NCBI GenBank assembly: GCA_934462885.1
Contig: CAKSJC010000029.1
Span: 1-13,531, forward strand
Direction of reading: 5' to 3'
DNA from: an uncultured Eubacteriales bacterium
Lineage (GTDB): Bacteria > Bacillota > Clostridia > Oscillospirales > CAG-272
DNA length: 13,531 nt
The notes beneath the pieces were generated by a model. That model made no database searches, was not told where the DNA came from, and saw nothing but the letters and a program-made list of their open reading frames with translations. Below, one piece after another: positions 6,946 through 13,531 of the stretch. Every line of letters begins with the position of its first letter. The first letter of the stretch is position 1. A program made the position numbers and the translations under genes.

Positions 6946-7653
6946 ATGCTGAACATTCAACATCTGACAAAAAAATACGGGGAGAAAAAGGCGGTCGACG
7001 ATCTTTCGCTTCACATCGCTCCGGGGGAGATCTACGGTTTTATAGGTCACAACGGAGCCGGAAAAACAACGACTATCAAAGCAGTCGCAGGAATTTTGCA
7101 GTTCGATTCCGGAAAAATAACGGTTGACGGTATTTCCGTAAAAGACGATCCGATTTCATGCAAAAGAAAAATAGCATATATACCCGACAATCCGGATCTT
7201 TATGATTTTATGACCGGAATAAAATACCTAAATTTCATTTCCGATATTTTCCGCGTAGGTGAAGCTGAACGTGCCGAACGAATCCGTAAATATGCGGATA
7301 TGTTTGAGATTACTCCGTCTCTTGCGCAGTCGGTTGCCTCATATTCCCACGGTATGAAACAAAAATTAGCGATAATCTCCGCTCTGATACATGAACCTAA
7401 ACTTATTATAATGGATGAGCCGTTTGTCGGACTTGATCCAAAGGCTTCACATATTTTAAAAGGGATAATGCGGGAGGTTTGCGATAACGGCGTCGCGATC
7501 TTTTTCTCAACGCATGTTCTTGAGGTAGCCGAAAAACTCTGCGATAAGGTAGCTATCATAAAATCCGGAAAGCTTATACGCGCAGGTACTATGGAAGAAG
7601 TAAAAGGAGACGACACCCTCGAAGATGTTTTCCTCGAACTGGAGGCAGAATAA
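6946..7653 (+). CDS. ABC transporter ATP-binding protein
   Basis: The 235-residue cytoplasmic ATPase of an ABC-2-type exporter has a Walker A motif GHNGAGKTT (34-42), a Q-loop region near 77-90 that reads IPDNPDLYDF, a signature motif SHGMKQ (134-139), a Walker B motif LIIMDEP with Asp157 and Glu158, a D-loop (GLDP) and a switch histidine His190. The signature has the Ser-x-Gly-x-x-Gln form common in ABC-2 ATPases. I chose ATG 6946 because GAGGG at 6932-6936 lies 9 bases upstream; the TTG at 6928 would put the ribosome binding site inside the gene. It overlaps the permease start by one base (TAATG), so the two are translationally coupled. It should power the permease at 7653. Substrate is unknown; no immunity, lantibiotic or regulator gene adjoins it to hint at one. 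Confidence 0.93.
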   Translation: MLNIQHLTKKYGEKKAVDDLSLHIAPGEIYGFIGHNGAGKTTTIKAVAGILQFDSGKITVDGISVKDDPISCKRKIAYIPDNPDLYDFMTGIKYLNFISDIFRVGEAERAERIRKYADMFEITPSLAQSVASYSHGMKQKLAIISALIHEPKLIIMDEPFVGLDPKASHILKGIMREVCDNGVAIFFSTHVLEVAEKLCDKVAIIKSGKLIRAGTMEEVKGDDTLEDVFLELEAE

Positions 7654-9251
7654 TGCTGAGAATTTTATTAAACAAGCAGCTTCTTGAGATAAACCGTAAT
7701 TTCTTCTTCAACCCTAAGGACGGTAAAAAAAGAAGTGCGGCGTCAAGCTTTTTACTCATTATTTCATACATTTTACTCACGGTTGGAGTTATAGGCGGAA
7801 TGTCCGCTTATGTTTCATTTACTCTTTGCTCTCCGTTCGTATCAGCCGGAATGGGGTGGCTTTATTTTGCTCTGACCGGGCTTATGGCTATCGGGCTGGG
7901 CGTTTTCGGAAGCGTTTTCAACACCTTTTCCGGTCTTTATTTGGCAAAGGATAACGATTTGCTTCTATCGCTTCCGATTCCCGTAAGATATATTCTCGCT
8001 TCACGTCTTCTCGGAGTCTATCTCATGGGACTTATGTTTTCGGGCGTAGTCATAATTCCCGCGGTGATCGTTTATTTTATCGTAGCGTATCCCACCGCTT
8101 CCGCTGTTGCAGGTTCAATAATACTTGTTATACTTATTTCTCTCATCGTTTTAATTCTTTCGTGTATCCTCGGATGGCTCGTCGCAAAAATCGTAAAAAA
8201 ACTGAAAAACAAGAGTTTTATTACGGTAATTGTATCTTTGGCTTTCCTTGCGGCATACTATTTTGTATACTTTAAAGCTAACGAGTTCCTGCAAACCGTT
8301 TTAAAAAATATGGATACGTTCGGAGCAAAGATAAAAGGCTCGGCTTATCCCGTGTATCTTCTCGGGCGCGCAGGCGTCGGAGATATTGCGTCAATACTTA
8401 TCCTTACGCTCTCGGTGGCTGTAATCCTTGCCTTGACATATTTTATTCTGGAGCGTACGTTTATCGGAATTGCAACTTCGAGCGGAAAAGTTTCCGAGGT
8501 GAAATACAAAGAAAAATCGGCTCGCAGAAAAAACATACGCGCCGCGCTTTTCGGCAAAGAGCTTGCTCGCTTCACTTCGAGTCCCACGTATATGTTAAAC
8601 TGCGGACTCGGCGTTCTTTTCCTTCCTGCCGCTTCCGTTTTCATTCTTATAAAAGGAAGCTACATACGTGAGTTTTTGCATTCGGAATTCCAAGGAAACG
8701 ATATGTTCGTGGCAGCGCTTTTAATAGCGGCTATATGCTTGCTTTCTTCCATGAACGATATGACCGCTCCCTCGGTTTCGCTTGAAGGGAAGAATATATG
8801 GATAGCTCAAACTCTTCCTGTCGCGCCGTGGCAACTTCTTCGCGCCAAACTTGACTTACAGCTGATTTTTACAGGTGTCCCCGTTTTGTTTGCTTCCGTA
8901 TGTGCGTCGGCTGTATGCCGCACATCTTTTATCGGAACAATATTTGTTGTGCTTACTCCGGAAATATTTGTTTTGCTTTCTGCACTGTTCGGACTGTTTC
9001 TCAATCTCAAAAGACCCAATCTAACGTGGACAAATGAAATAAATCCGATTAAACAAAGTATAAGTGTGTTGATTGCGCTCTTTGCAAGCTTTGCTTACGC
9101 TGTTCTCTTTATCGTAGGATACATTTTTATGTCAGATATAGTGGACGGAAAAGTTTTCATCATTGCTTTTACTCTTTTATCCGCGCTTATCTCGTTTGTG
9201 TTATATCGTTATATAAAGAAAAAAGGCGCTGTGATATTTGCTTCTCTTTAA
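7653..9251 (+). CDS. Large ABC exporter permease
   Basis: This 532-residue integral membrane protein starts with an amphipathic basic stretch (about 1-30) ending in PKDGKKRSAASS. About twelve hydrophobic segments then follow in two groups (residues about 34-206 and about 235-525), separated by a soluble loop near 275-305 containing basic residues. A KDNDLLLSLPIP motif (99-110), characteristic of a permease family common in gut Clostridia, lies in the cytoplasmic loop after the second helix. The family is usually paired with a single ABC-2-type ATPase, as here. GGAGG at 7641-7645 lies inside the upstream gene end and the start overlaps its stop, so the two proteins should be made in step. The substrate is unknown. 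No obvious terminator follows except the inverted repeat at 9360-9424. Confidence 0.85.
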   Translation: MLRILLNKQLLEINRNFFFNPKDGKKRSAASSFLLIISYILLTVGVIGGMSAYVSFTLCSPFVSAGMGWLYFALTGLMAIGLGVFGSVFNTFSGLYLAKDNDLLLSLPIPVRYILASRLLGVYLMGLMFSGVVIIPAVIVYFIVAYPTASAVAGSIILVILISLIVLILSCILGWLVAKIVKKLKNKSFITVIVSLAFLAAYYFVYFKANEFLQTVLKNMDTFGAKIKGSAYPVYLLGRAGVGDIASILILTLSVAVILALTYFILERTFIGIATSSGKVSEVKYKEKSARRKNIRAALFGKELARFTSSPTYMLNCGLGVLFLPAASVFILIKGSYIREFLHSEFQGNDMFVAALLIAAICLLSSMNDMTAPSVSLEGKNIWIAQTLPVAPWQLLRAKLDLQLIFTGVPVLFASVCASAVCRTSFIGTIFVVLTPEIFVLLSALFGLFLNLKRPNLTWTNEINPIKQSISVLIALFASFAYAVLFIVGYIFMSDIVDGKVFIIAFTLLSALISFVLYRYIKKKGAVIFASL

Positions 9252-9359
9252 GCAAACCAACTCCGAGCGGTACATCTTTTCTCAAACGGTTTTATTAAAA
9301 AGAGTTGTAAACACAATTCCTATTGCTAAGTAATGTGCTTCGGGAATGAAAAATTTTTA

Positions 9360-9424
9360 CTCCGTTTTGATTGACGGTTGGTTGAAATGTCAATACTGTC
9401 GTATAATCAAAACGGAGGTTTTTT
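9360..9424 (+). promoter_or_regulatory. Promoter and ribosome binding site embedded in a 13-bp inverted repeat with T tail
   Basis: CTCCGTTTTGATT (9360-9372) and AATCAAAACGGAG (9405-9417) are perfect inverted copies 32 bases apart. The right arm overlaps the -10 box TATAAT (9402-9407; weak -35 TTGGTT at 9378-9383, 18-base spacer) and most of the ribosome binding site GGAGG (9414-9418). Six T residues (9419-9424) follow directly, ending at the ATG. An RNA reading through from the ABC genes would fold into a stem that hides the ribosome binding site and resembles a terminator. RNA started at the local promoter would lack the left arm. Confidence 0.7.
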
Positions 9425-10447
9425 ATGGAAAAGATCAAAGTAATTCAGTACGGATGCGGAAAAATGAGCAAATACATCTTACGCTATCTGTACGAAAAAG
9501 GGGCGATTGTTACGGGCGCCATTGACATAAATCCCGATATTGTCGGAATGGACGTCGGAGATTATGCCGAGCTTGGATTTAAAACAGGCGTTATTATATC
9601 TGACGATGCCGATAAAGTCCTTGACAGCTCTGATGCGGATATCGCGATAGTTACTCTTTTCAGTCTTGTTTCAGACTGCTTTGAGCATTATGTGAAATGT
9701 CTCAGACGAGGAATAAACGTTATCTCAACATGCGAGGAAGCAACTTACTCGTTCACTACCGATCCTGTGCGGACGAATCTTCTTGATATGATTGCAAAAG
9801 AGAACGGATGTACGTTCGTCGGAAGCGGAATGGAAGATATTTTCTGGGTCAACATGATATCAATGATATGCGGAGGCGTTCATAAGATAGACCGAATTGA
9901 AGGAGCGGTCAGCTACAATGTGGAAGACTATGGATCGGCGCTTGCCCGCGCCCACGGAGTAGGTCTTACTCCGGAAGAATTTGAAAAACAGGTAGCTCAT
10001 CCGAAAGATCCGGAGCCTTCATATGTTTGGAACTCAAACGAAGCTCTTGCGGCAAAAATGGGATGGAGTATAAAGCGTCAGACTCAAAAATGCGTTCCGT
10101 ATTTTCACGACGACGCACTTTTTTCAGAAACTCTCGGAAATACGATACCGCGAGGAAATTGCATCGGGATGGCGGCTGTCGTTACAACAGAAACTTACCA
10201 AGGTCCTGTGATCGAAACGCGCTGTATAGGAAAAGTCTACGGTCCGGATGACGGAGATATGTGTGACTGGAAGATTAGCGGCGAGCCTGATACCGAGTTT
10301 CACGTTGTAAAACCGGCTACGGTAGAACACACATGCGCGACTATCGTAAACCGTATTCCTTCCGTTCTACGCGCTCCATGCGGAGTTGTGACTCTTAATA
10401 ATTTGGATGAGATAGAATATCTTTCATACCCTATTGAAATGTACTGA
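9425..10447 (+). CDS. NAD(P)-dependent oxidoreductase of the dihydrodipicolinate reductase / diaminopentanoate dehydrogenase type
   Basis: The 340-residue soluble protein has an N-terminal Rossmann fold (about 1-150). The dinucleotide loop reads QYGCGKMS (8-15), and an acidic Asp34 ends the second beta strand, a position that usually favours NAD. Downstream motifs such as ISTCEEATY (100-108), AKENG (124-128) and HGVGLTPEEFEK (177-188) match the family that includes 2,4-diaminopentanoate dehydrogenase (Ord) of ornithine-fermenting clostridia, and the length is typical. Those enzymes oxidatively deaminate a diamino acid. The fermentation genes that normally accompany ord are absent here, so the substrate may differ and I give no symbol. 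The gene stands alone, with GGAGG six bases before the ATG, a local promoter and a bidirectional terminator. Family confidence is moderate; the exact reaction is unknown. Confidence 0.75.
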   Translation: MEKIKVIQYGCGKMSKYILRYLYEKGAIVTGAIDINPDIVGMDVGDYAELGFKTGVIISDDADKVLDSSDADIAIVTLFSLVSDCFEHYVKCLRRGINVISTCEEATYSFTTDPVRTNLLDMIAKENGCTFVGSGMEDIFWVNMISMICGGVHKIDRIEGAVSYNVEDYGSALARAHGVGLTPEEFEKQVAHPKDPEPSYVWNSNEALAAKMGWSIKRQTQKCVPYFHDDALFSETLGNTIPRGNCIGMAAVVTTETYQGPVIETRCIGKVYGPDDGDMCDWKISGEPDTEFHVVKPATVEHTCATIVNRIPSVLRAPCGVVTLNNLDEIEYLSYPIEMY

Positions 10448-10448
10448 T

Positions 10449-10493
10449 AAAAATCAGCCGCTTCACATGGCAATGTGAATACGGCTGATTTTT
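10449..10493. terminator. Bidirectional terminator after the oxidoreductase gene
   Basis: AAAAATCAGCCG (10449-10460) pairs with CGGCTGATTTTT (10482-10493), and inside it TTCACAT (10462-10468) pairs with ATGTGAA (10473-10479) around a GGCA loop. A and T runs on both sides allow function in either direction. It begins two bases after the stop codon. Confidence 0.92.
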
Positions 10494-10603
10494 ATGTGAA
10501 TTTATAAATAAAAAATAAAGATCAAAACTTGCAATATGAAAAAAATGTGCTTTTATAAATTTGTAATCTTACAAAAAGTTATTTGTTTTTTTCGAAAAAG
10601 GTA

Positions 10604-10632
10604 TTGCTTTTTTCGTATAATTATGATATAAT
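10604..10632 (+). promoter_or_regulatory. Promoter of the tRNA-Trp gene
   Basis: TTGCTT (10604-10609), a 17-base spacer and TATAAT (10627-10632) with an upstream TG (extended -10, TGATATAAT) lie 12 bases before the mature tRNA 5' end. This agrees with a short-leader tRNA transcript. Confidence 0.8.
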
Positions 10633-10644
10633 ACCCAAGTAATT

Positions 10645-10720
10645 AGGGGTATAGCTCAGTTGGTAGAGCAGTGGTCTCCAAAACCACGTGTCCTGAGTTC
10701 GAGTCTTAGTGCCCCTGCCA
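10645..10720 (+). tRNA. tRNA-Trp (anticodon CCA)
   Basis: A complete 76-base cloverleaf is present. The acceptor stem AGGGGTA pairs with TGCCCCT (one T-G pair). The D arm is GCTC/GAGC, the anticodon stem GTGGT/ACCAC encloses the loop CTCCAAA with anticodon CCA, the variable loop has five bases and the T arm has the TTCGAGT loop. The discriminator is G and the 3' CCA is encoded. It reads UGG codons. It is a single-gene unit with its own promoter and terminator. Confidence 0.97.
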
Positions 10721-10727
10721 ATGTTTT

Positions 10728-10767
10728 GAAAGCCTTGAGTTTCTATGAGACTCAAGGCTTTCTTTTT
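10728..10767 (+). terminator. Terminator of the tRNA-Trp unit
   Basis: GAAAGCCTTGAGT (10728-10740) and ACTCAAGGCTTTC (10750-10762) form a perfect 13-bp stem with a 9-base loop, followed by TTTTT (10763-10767). It begins seven bases after the tRNA CCA end. Confidence 0.95.
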
Positions 10768-10968
10768 GGTTAAAACATGCCGAAAAGAATTTATTCTTTA
10801 ATGAAATACATATCCTCGTTTGCAATCACAGAGGCGAAACAGCAGAAGAAAACGCTTTTTTCGCTTCCCATTATCGCTAAGGAATATCCGTATTCTCAAG
10901 TAGAGCTGTTCGGATCTTTATGGCGGCGTAATTTACCGTCGCTCAAGAAAAAATTTTCCGCTTTTCTC

Positions 10969-10999
10969 TTGACATTACAACAGTTGTAGAGTTTATAAT
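10969..10999 (+). promoter_or_regulatory. MerR-type promoter with 19-bp spacer and central operator
   Basis: TTGACA (10969-10974) and TATAAT (10994-10999) are both perfect but are separated by 19 bases instead of 17. The spacer contains the dyad TACAAC-A-GTTGTA (10976-10988). This is the layout known for MerR-family activators, which twist an over-long spacer to align the boxes. A MerR-family gene is the second gene of the operon starting at 11042. The leader is about 36 bases. Confidence 0.85.
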
Positions 11000-11041
11000 A
11001 TAGAATGAATACAGAGAAGATAACTTGGGGAGTTTTCACTA

Positions 11042-12418
11042 ATGGAAAAGAATCTGACCGAAGGAAGCGTTTTTAAGAACATTGTTTATTTTTCTCTGCC
11101 GTATCTTTTGTCGTATTTTTTACAGACTCTTTACGGTATGGCAGACCTTTTCATAATAGGTCAATTTGAAAGTGTAGCGGCGACTACCGCTGTTTCGATT
11201 GGCTCGCAGGTTATGCATATGTTGACCGTAATGATTGTCGGACTTGCCATGGGTTCGACTGTGAGCATAGCGAAGGCAGTCGGAGCAAACGACAGGAAAA
11301 GAGTTTCACTGAGCGTGGGTAATACCATATCTTTATTTTTTCTGATTTCGGCGCTTGTTACTGCTCTGCTTCTTTTGATTGTCGATCCGATAGTGTCTGT
11401 TATGTCTACTCCGAAAGAAGCCGTAACGGGAACCGCATCGTATCTTAAGATATGTTTTATAGGTATTCCGTTTATAACTGCGTATAATGTAATAGCGTCT
11501 ATTTTTCGCGGTATGGGAGACTCAAAAACTCCGATGTGTTTTATAGCGATAGCGTGCGCAGCTAACATTGGACTTGACTATCTGTTTATAGGTGTTCTTC
11601 GTATGGGAGCTTCGGGGGCAGCGCTTGGCACAACTCTTTCGCAGGCGATAAGCGTAATAATATCTCTTGCCTATATAATAAAAAATAAAAGCGTAACAGT
11701 AGGTGCGGACGATCTGAAGCCGTGCTGCACAGTAGTGGGGAAGATACTTAAGACAGGCTTTCCGATAGCTTTGCAGGACGGACTCATACAGATTGCTTTT
11801 GTTGTAATCACAGTTATCGCTAATCGCAGAGGACTTACTGACGCGGCGGCAGTCGGAATAGTAGAGAAAATAATAAGTTTTGTATTTCTCGTGCCATCCT
11901 CAATGCTTTCGACAGTTTCAGCGCTCGGCGCACAGAATATCGGAGCAAAAAAGCCCGAACGCGCTGTGCTTACATTAAAATATGCAGTGCTTATAGCTGC
12001 GGTGTTCGGAGTAATAGTGTCTGTCATTACGCAGTTTTCGGCTGAATATGCAGTAGCGCTTTTCACCGACGCCTCACGTGAGGACGGAACAAAGGTCGTG
12101 ATGTTGGGGGCAGGTTATCTGCGCGGCTACATCTGGGACTGCTTGTTTGCCGGCATACACTTCAGCTTCAGCGTTTTTTTTTGCGCTGTCGGGAAGTCGG
12201 GACTATCTTTTATGCATAACATCATTGCCATTGTGCTTGTACGGATACCGGGCGTGTATATAACATCAAAAATGTTTGCGGAAACACTGTTTCCGATGGG
12301 GCTTGCAACTGCTGCGGGTTCTCTTTTGTCAGTTATCATATGCATTTTCGCTTTTGTGTTGATATCACGATCCGGAAGAAGAAAAATTGAGACAGGCTTT
12401 GAATTAAACAATATGTAA
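11042..12418 (+). CDS. MATE-family multidrug efflux transporter
   Basis: The 458-residue integral membrane protein has about twelve hydrophobic helices in two pseudo-repeats of six, the usual size and layout of MATE exporters. Family features include LPYLLSYFLQTLYGMADLFIIG near 19-40 (the first helix and its Met-Ala-Asp turn), FRGMGDSKTP (155-164) between helices 4 and 5, and a second-half loop AQNIGAKKPERA matching VGANDRKR in the first half. It most resembles the Firmicute DinF/MepA-like branch; such pumps expel cationic drugs in exchange for sodium ions or protons. GGGGAG (11027-11032) lies 9 bases before the ATG. The MerR-type promoter and the downstream BmrR-like regulator suggest it is induced by its own substrates. 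The substrate range is unknown. Confidence 0.92.
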   Translation: MEKNLTEGSVFKNIVYFSLPYLLSYFLQTLYGMADLFIIGQFESVAATTAVSIGSQVMHMLTVMIVGLAMGSTVSIAKAVGANDRKRVSLSVGNTISLFFLISALVTALLLLIVDPIVSVMSTPKEAVTGTASYLKICFIGIPFITAYNVIASIFRGMGDSKTPMCFIAIACAANIGLDYLFIGVLRMGASGAALGTTLSQAISVIISLAYIIKNKSVTVGADDLKPCCTVVGKILKTGFPIALQDGLIQIAFVVITVIANRRGLTDAAAVGIVEKIISFVFLVPSSMLSTVSALGAQNIGAKKPERAVLTLKYAVLIAAVFGVIVSVITQFSAEYAVALFTDASREDGTKVVMLGAGYLRGYIWDCLFAGIHFSFSVFFCAVGKSGLSFMHNIIAIVLVRIPGVYITSKMFAETLFPMGLATAAGSLLSVIICIFAFVLISRSGRRKIETGFELNNM

Positions 12419-12431
12419 ATGAGGTGGCGAT

Positions 12432-13262
12432 GTGGATATGTCGAAATTATTCCGGATAGGAGATGTCGCGAGGCTTTTTCACCTGAGCGTAAGCAGTCTC
12501 AGACATTACGAGGAGATAGGGCTTCTTGAACCCGAATACACAGAGCCGGAAAGCGGATACAGATTTTACAGCGTCCGTCAGTTTGAGGCGCTTAATACGA
12601 TACGTTATCTTCGCGCTTTGGATATGCCTCTTTCGGAGATTGCCGATTTTCTTCACAACAGAGACGTCGGACGTATTGAAGAAAAGCTGCGCCGCCAAAA
12701 AGCTGCCGTTGCAGAGAAAAAAGAGGAATTAAACAGAATTGAGCGAAAGATAGACAACAGACTTGCCCAACTTTACGACGCAAGAACATCTGAATTAAAT
12801 AAAATAACCTTGATACGTTCAAAAAAGCGCCGTATCGTTTGGATGAAAGATTCGCTGAAAATAAAAGGTTTTCTTGATATGGAAACTCCGATAAGGAGGC
12901 TTGAAGAATCGCAGAAACAGACGGAAGCAGTCGTTTTTCTCGGAAAAGTGGGAGTAGGTATTTCGGCAGAGAAGCTTGACGCGGGTATTTTTGACGAATA
13001 TGATGGGATATTTCTCGTTCTTGACGATGAGGATATCTTTAATGGGGAGGCAATAACTCTTCCGGAGACAGACTGTGTTTCGGTACGTTTCTGCGGCAGC
13101 CACACGGCGGCGCCTGCGCAATATGAGCTGCTTATGGAATATATAAGAGAAAACGGATTTGAGACAGCAGGTTTTTCAAGAGAAATAACAATGATAGACG
13201 ATGGAATAACAAATGATACGGAAAAGTTCGTAACGGAGATATGTATTCCGATAAAAAAGTGA
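12432..13262 (+). CDS. MerR-family regulator with GyrI-like ligand-binding domain (BmrR-type)
   Basis: The 276-residue protein has a MerR winged helix-turn-helix at residues about 7-75 (RIGDVARLF, then LRHYEEIGLLEP and GYRFYS), a long antiparallel coiled-coil dimer helix (about 80-118, Lys/Glu rich) and a C-terminal domain (about 135-276) resembling the GyrI-like domains that bind hydrophobic cations. The length nearly equals that of BmrR (279 residues), and the protein ends in the typical ICIPIKK strand. I prefer GTG 12432 because GAGGTGG at 12421-12427 is well spaced for it; ATG 12438 is an alternative that removes two residues. It follows the MATE gene by 13 bases and should share its mRNA. 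It probably binds the dyad at 10976-10988 and activates the operon when a drug is bound. That link is inference from the promoter layout. Confidence 0.92.
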   Translation: MDMSKLFRIGDVARLFHLSVSSLRHYEEIGLLEPEYTEPESGYRFYSVRQFEALNTIRYLRALDMPLSEIADFLHNRDVGRIEEKLRRQKAAVAEKKEELNRIERKIDNRLAQLYDARTSELNKITLIRSKKRRIVWMKDSLKIKGFLDMETPIRRLEESQKQTEAVVFLGKVGVGISAEKLDAGIFDEYDGIFLVLDDEDIFNGEAITLPETDCVSVRFCGSHTAAPAQYELLMEYIRENGFETAGFSREITMIDDGITNDTEKFVTEICIPIKK

Positions 13263-13342
13263 CGCAGGATACCAAGCTGCACGATCGTACATCACATTTG
13301 GTCAGAAGCATGAGGACGGCGCTTCGGACAGAGTGCGCAAAA

Positions 13343-13390
13343 ACACAAAAAAGGCACGGAATGGAAAATCATCCCGTGCCTTTTTTGTGT
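13343..13390. terminator. Bidirectional terminator between convergent genes
   Basis: Arms of 17 bp (13343-13359 and 13374-13390) pair perfectly, with an inner ATG/CAT extension after one mismatch. A6 and T6 runs lie inside the stem ends, so it can stop transcription from both the regulator operon and the convergent minus-strand gene. Confidence 0.93.
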
Positions 13391-13426
13391 GAAGTGAATC
13401 ATATGATATTTTCTGTCGGACGCGTT

Positions 13427-13531
13427 TTATTCAAGCTCAAAAGCTCCCGTATAGAGCTTGTAGTAAGTTCCTTTTTCGGCTAAGAGCTTTTCGTGACTTC
13501 CGCGTTCGATTATGCGTCCGTGATCGAGAAC
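13427..13531 (-). CDS. C-terminal end of an ABC exporter (fused membrane-ATPase type), partial
   Basis: On the minus strand a frame enters from the right edge and stops at TAA 13429-13427, giving 34 residues. It begins VLDHGRIIERGSHEKLL and ends in an aromatic tail. This is the conserved end of MsbA/LmrA-type ATPases: after the switch histidine, a strand with (V/L)-x-(D/E)-x-G-x-(I/V)-(I/V)-E-x-G-(S/T)-H-x-x-L. The rest of the gene lies outside the window. It converges on the MATE-MerR operon and shares the terminator at 13343-13390. Such proteins are half-transporters for drugs, lipids or peptides; a neighbouring partner half-transporter is common but cannot be seen here. Confidence 0.9.
   Translation of the reverse strand, partial: VLDHGRIIERGSHEKLLAEKGTYYKLYTGAFELE

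Noticed and set aside
10777..10989. A 70-codon plus-strand frame between the tRNA terminator and the MATE promoter
   Set aside because: It has no ribosome binding site and no recognisable domain, and its 3' end runs through the MerR-type promoter and operator. The 274-base gap is better read as a spacer plus promoter.
11161..12066. Two minus-strand frames of 135 and 131 codons
   Set aside because: Both lie opposite the MATE gene, whose membrane helices match its family along the full length.
12773..13282. A 169-codon minus-strand frame
   Set aside because: It is antisense to the well-supported MerR regulator, is Ser/Pro/Ile-rich in the way expected of a shadow, and has no ribosome binding site.
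13241..13483. An 80-codon plus-strand frame at the end of the regulator gene
   Set aside because: It reads across the bidirectional terminator and into the antisense of the partial ABC gene, and shows no protein features.
1..13531. CRISPR arrays, insertion sequences, phage genes or toxin-antitoxin pairs
   Set aside because: I looked for evenly spaced repeats, transposase motifs and paired small genes and saw none that hold up.

Overview
The window looks like chromosomal DNA from an AT-leaning Clostridia-type Firmicute. Evidence for this is strong GGAGG-type ribosome binding sites, TTGACA/TATAAT promoters, a DivIVA-like protein, a CCA-encoded tRNA, U-tailed hairpin terminators and gene families typical of anaerobic gut Firmicutes. 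The genus cannot be fixed from the sequence. All genes are on the plus strand except one partial gene at the right edge.

Region 1 (1-6350) is one tightly packed operon entered mid-gene. It encodes a glycoside-hydrolase-like protein with a C-terminal carbohydrate-binding-like module (5' end missing), a membrane-anchored HEAT-repeat protein, a processive family-2 glycosyltransferase with all its catalytic motifs, a small DivIVA-like coiled-coil protein, and a membrane sensor with a broken GGDEF domain and an apparently intact EAL domain. A strong terminator closes the operon. Gene ends overlap or nearly touch. My inference is a c-di-GMP-linked exopolysaccharide synthesis and export system, comparable in logic to the Bacillus subtilis ydaJKLMN and Listeria pss operons but with different parts. 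It is the best candidate here for an under-described system.

Region 2 (6222-6945) has no convincing gene but is rich in hairpins. It holds the operon terminator, a decayed-looking minus-strand frame, a second terminator, a perfect-consensus promoter, a long imperfect hairpin and an inverted repeat overlapping an extended -10.

Region 3 (6946-9251) is a two-gene ABC exporter (ATPase plus large permease), translationally coupled. Region 4 (9360-10493) is a lone amino-acid-dehydrogenase-like oxidoreductase. Its -10 and ribosome binding site lie in one arm of a 13-bp inverted repeat, and a bidirectional terminator follows.

Region 5 (10604-10767) is a tRNA-Trp transcription unit with its own promoter and terminator. 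Region 6 (10969-13390) is a MATE efflux pump followed by a MerR/BmrR-like drug-sensing regulator. The promoter has the 19-bp spacer and central dyad that MerR activators use, so the regulator probably controls its own operon. A bidirectional terminator separates it from the C-terminal end of a convergent ABC exporter gene that runs off the right edge.
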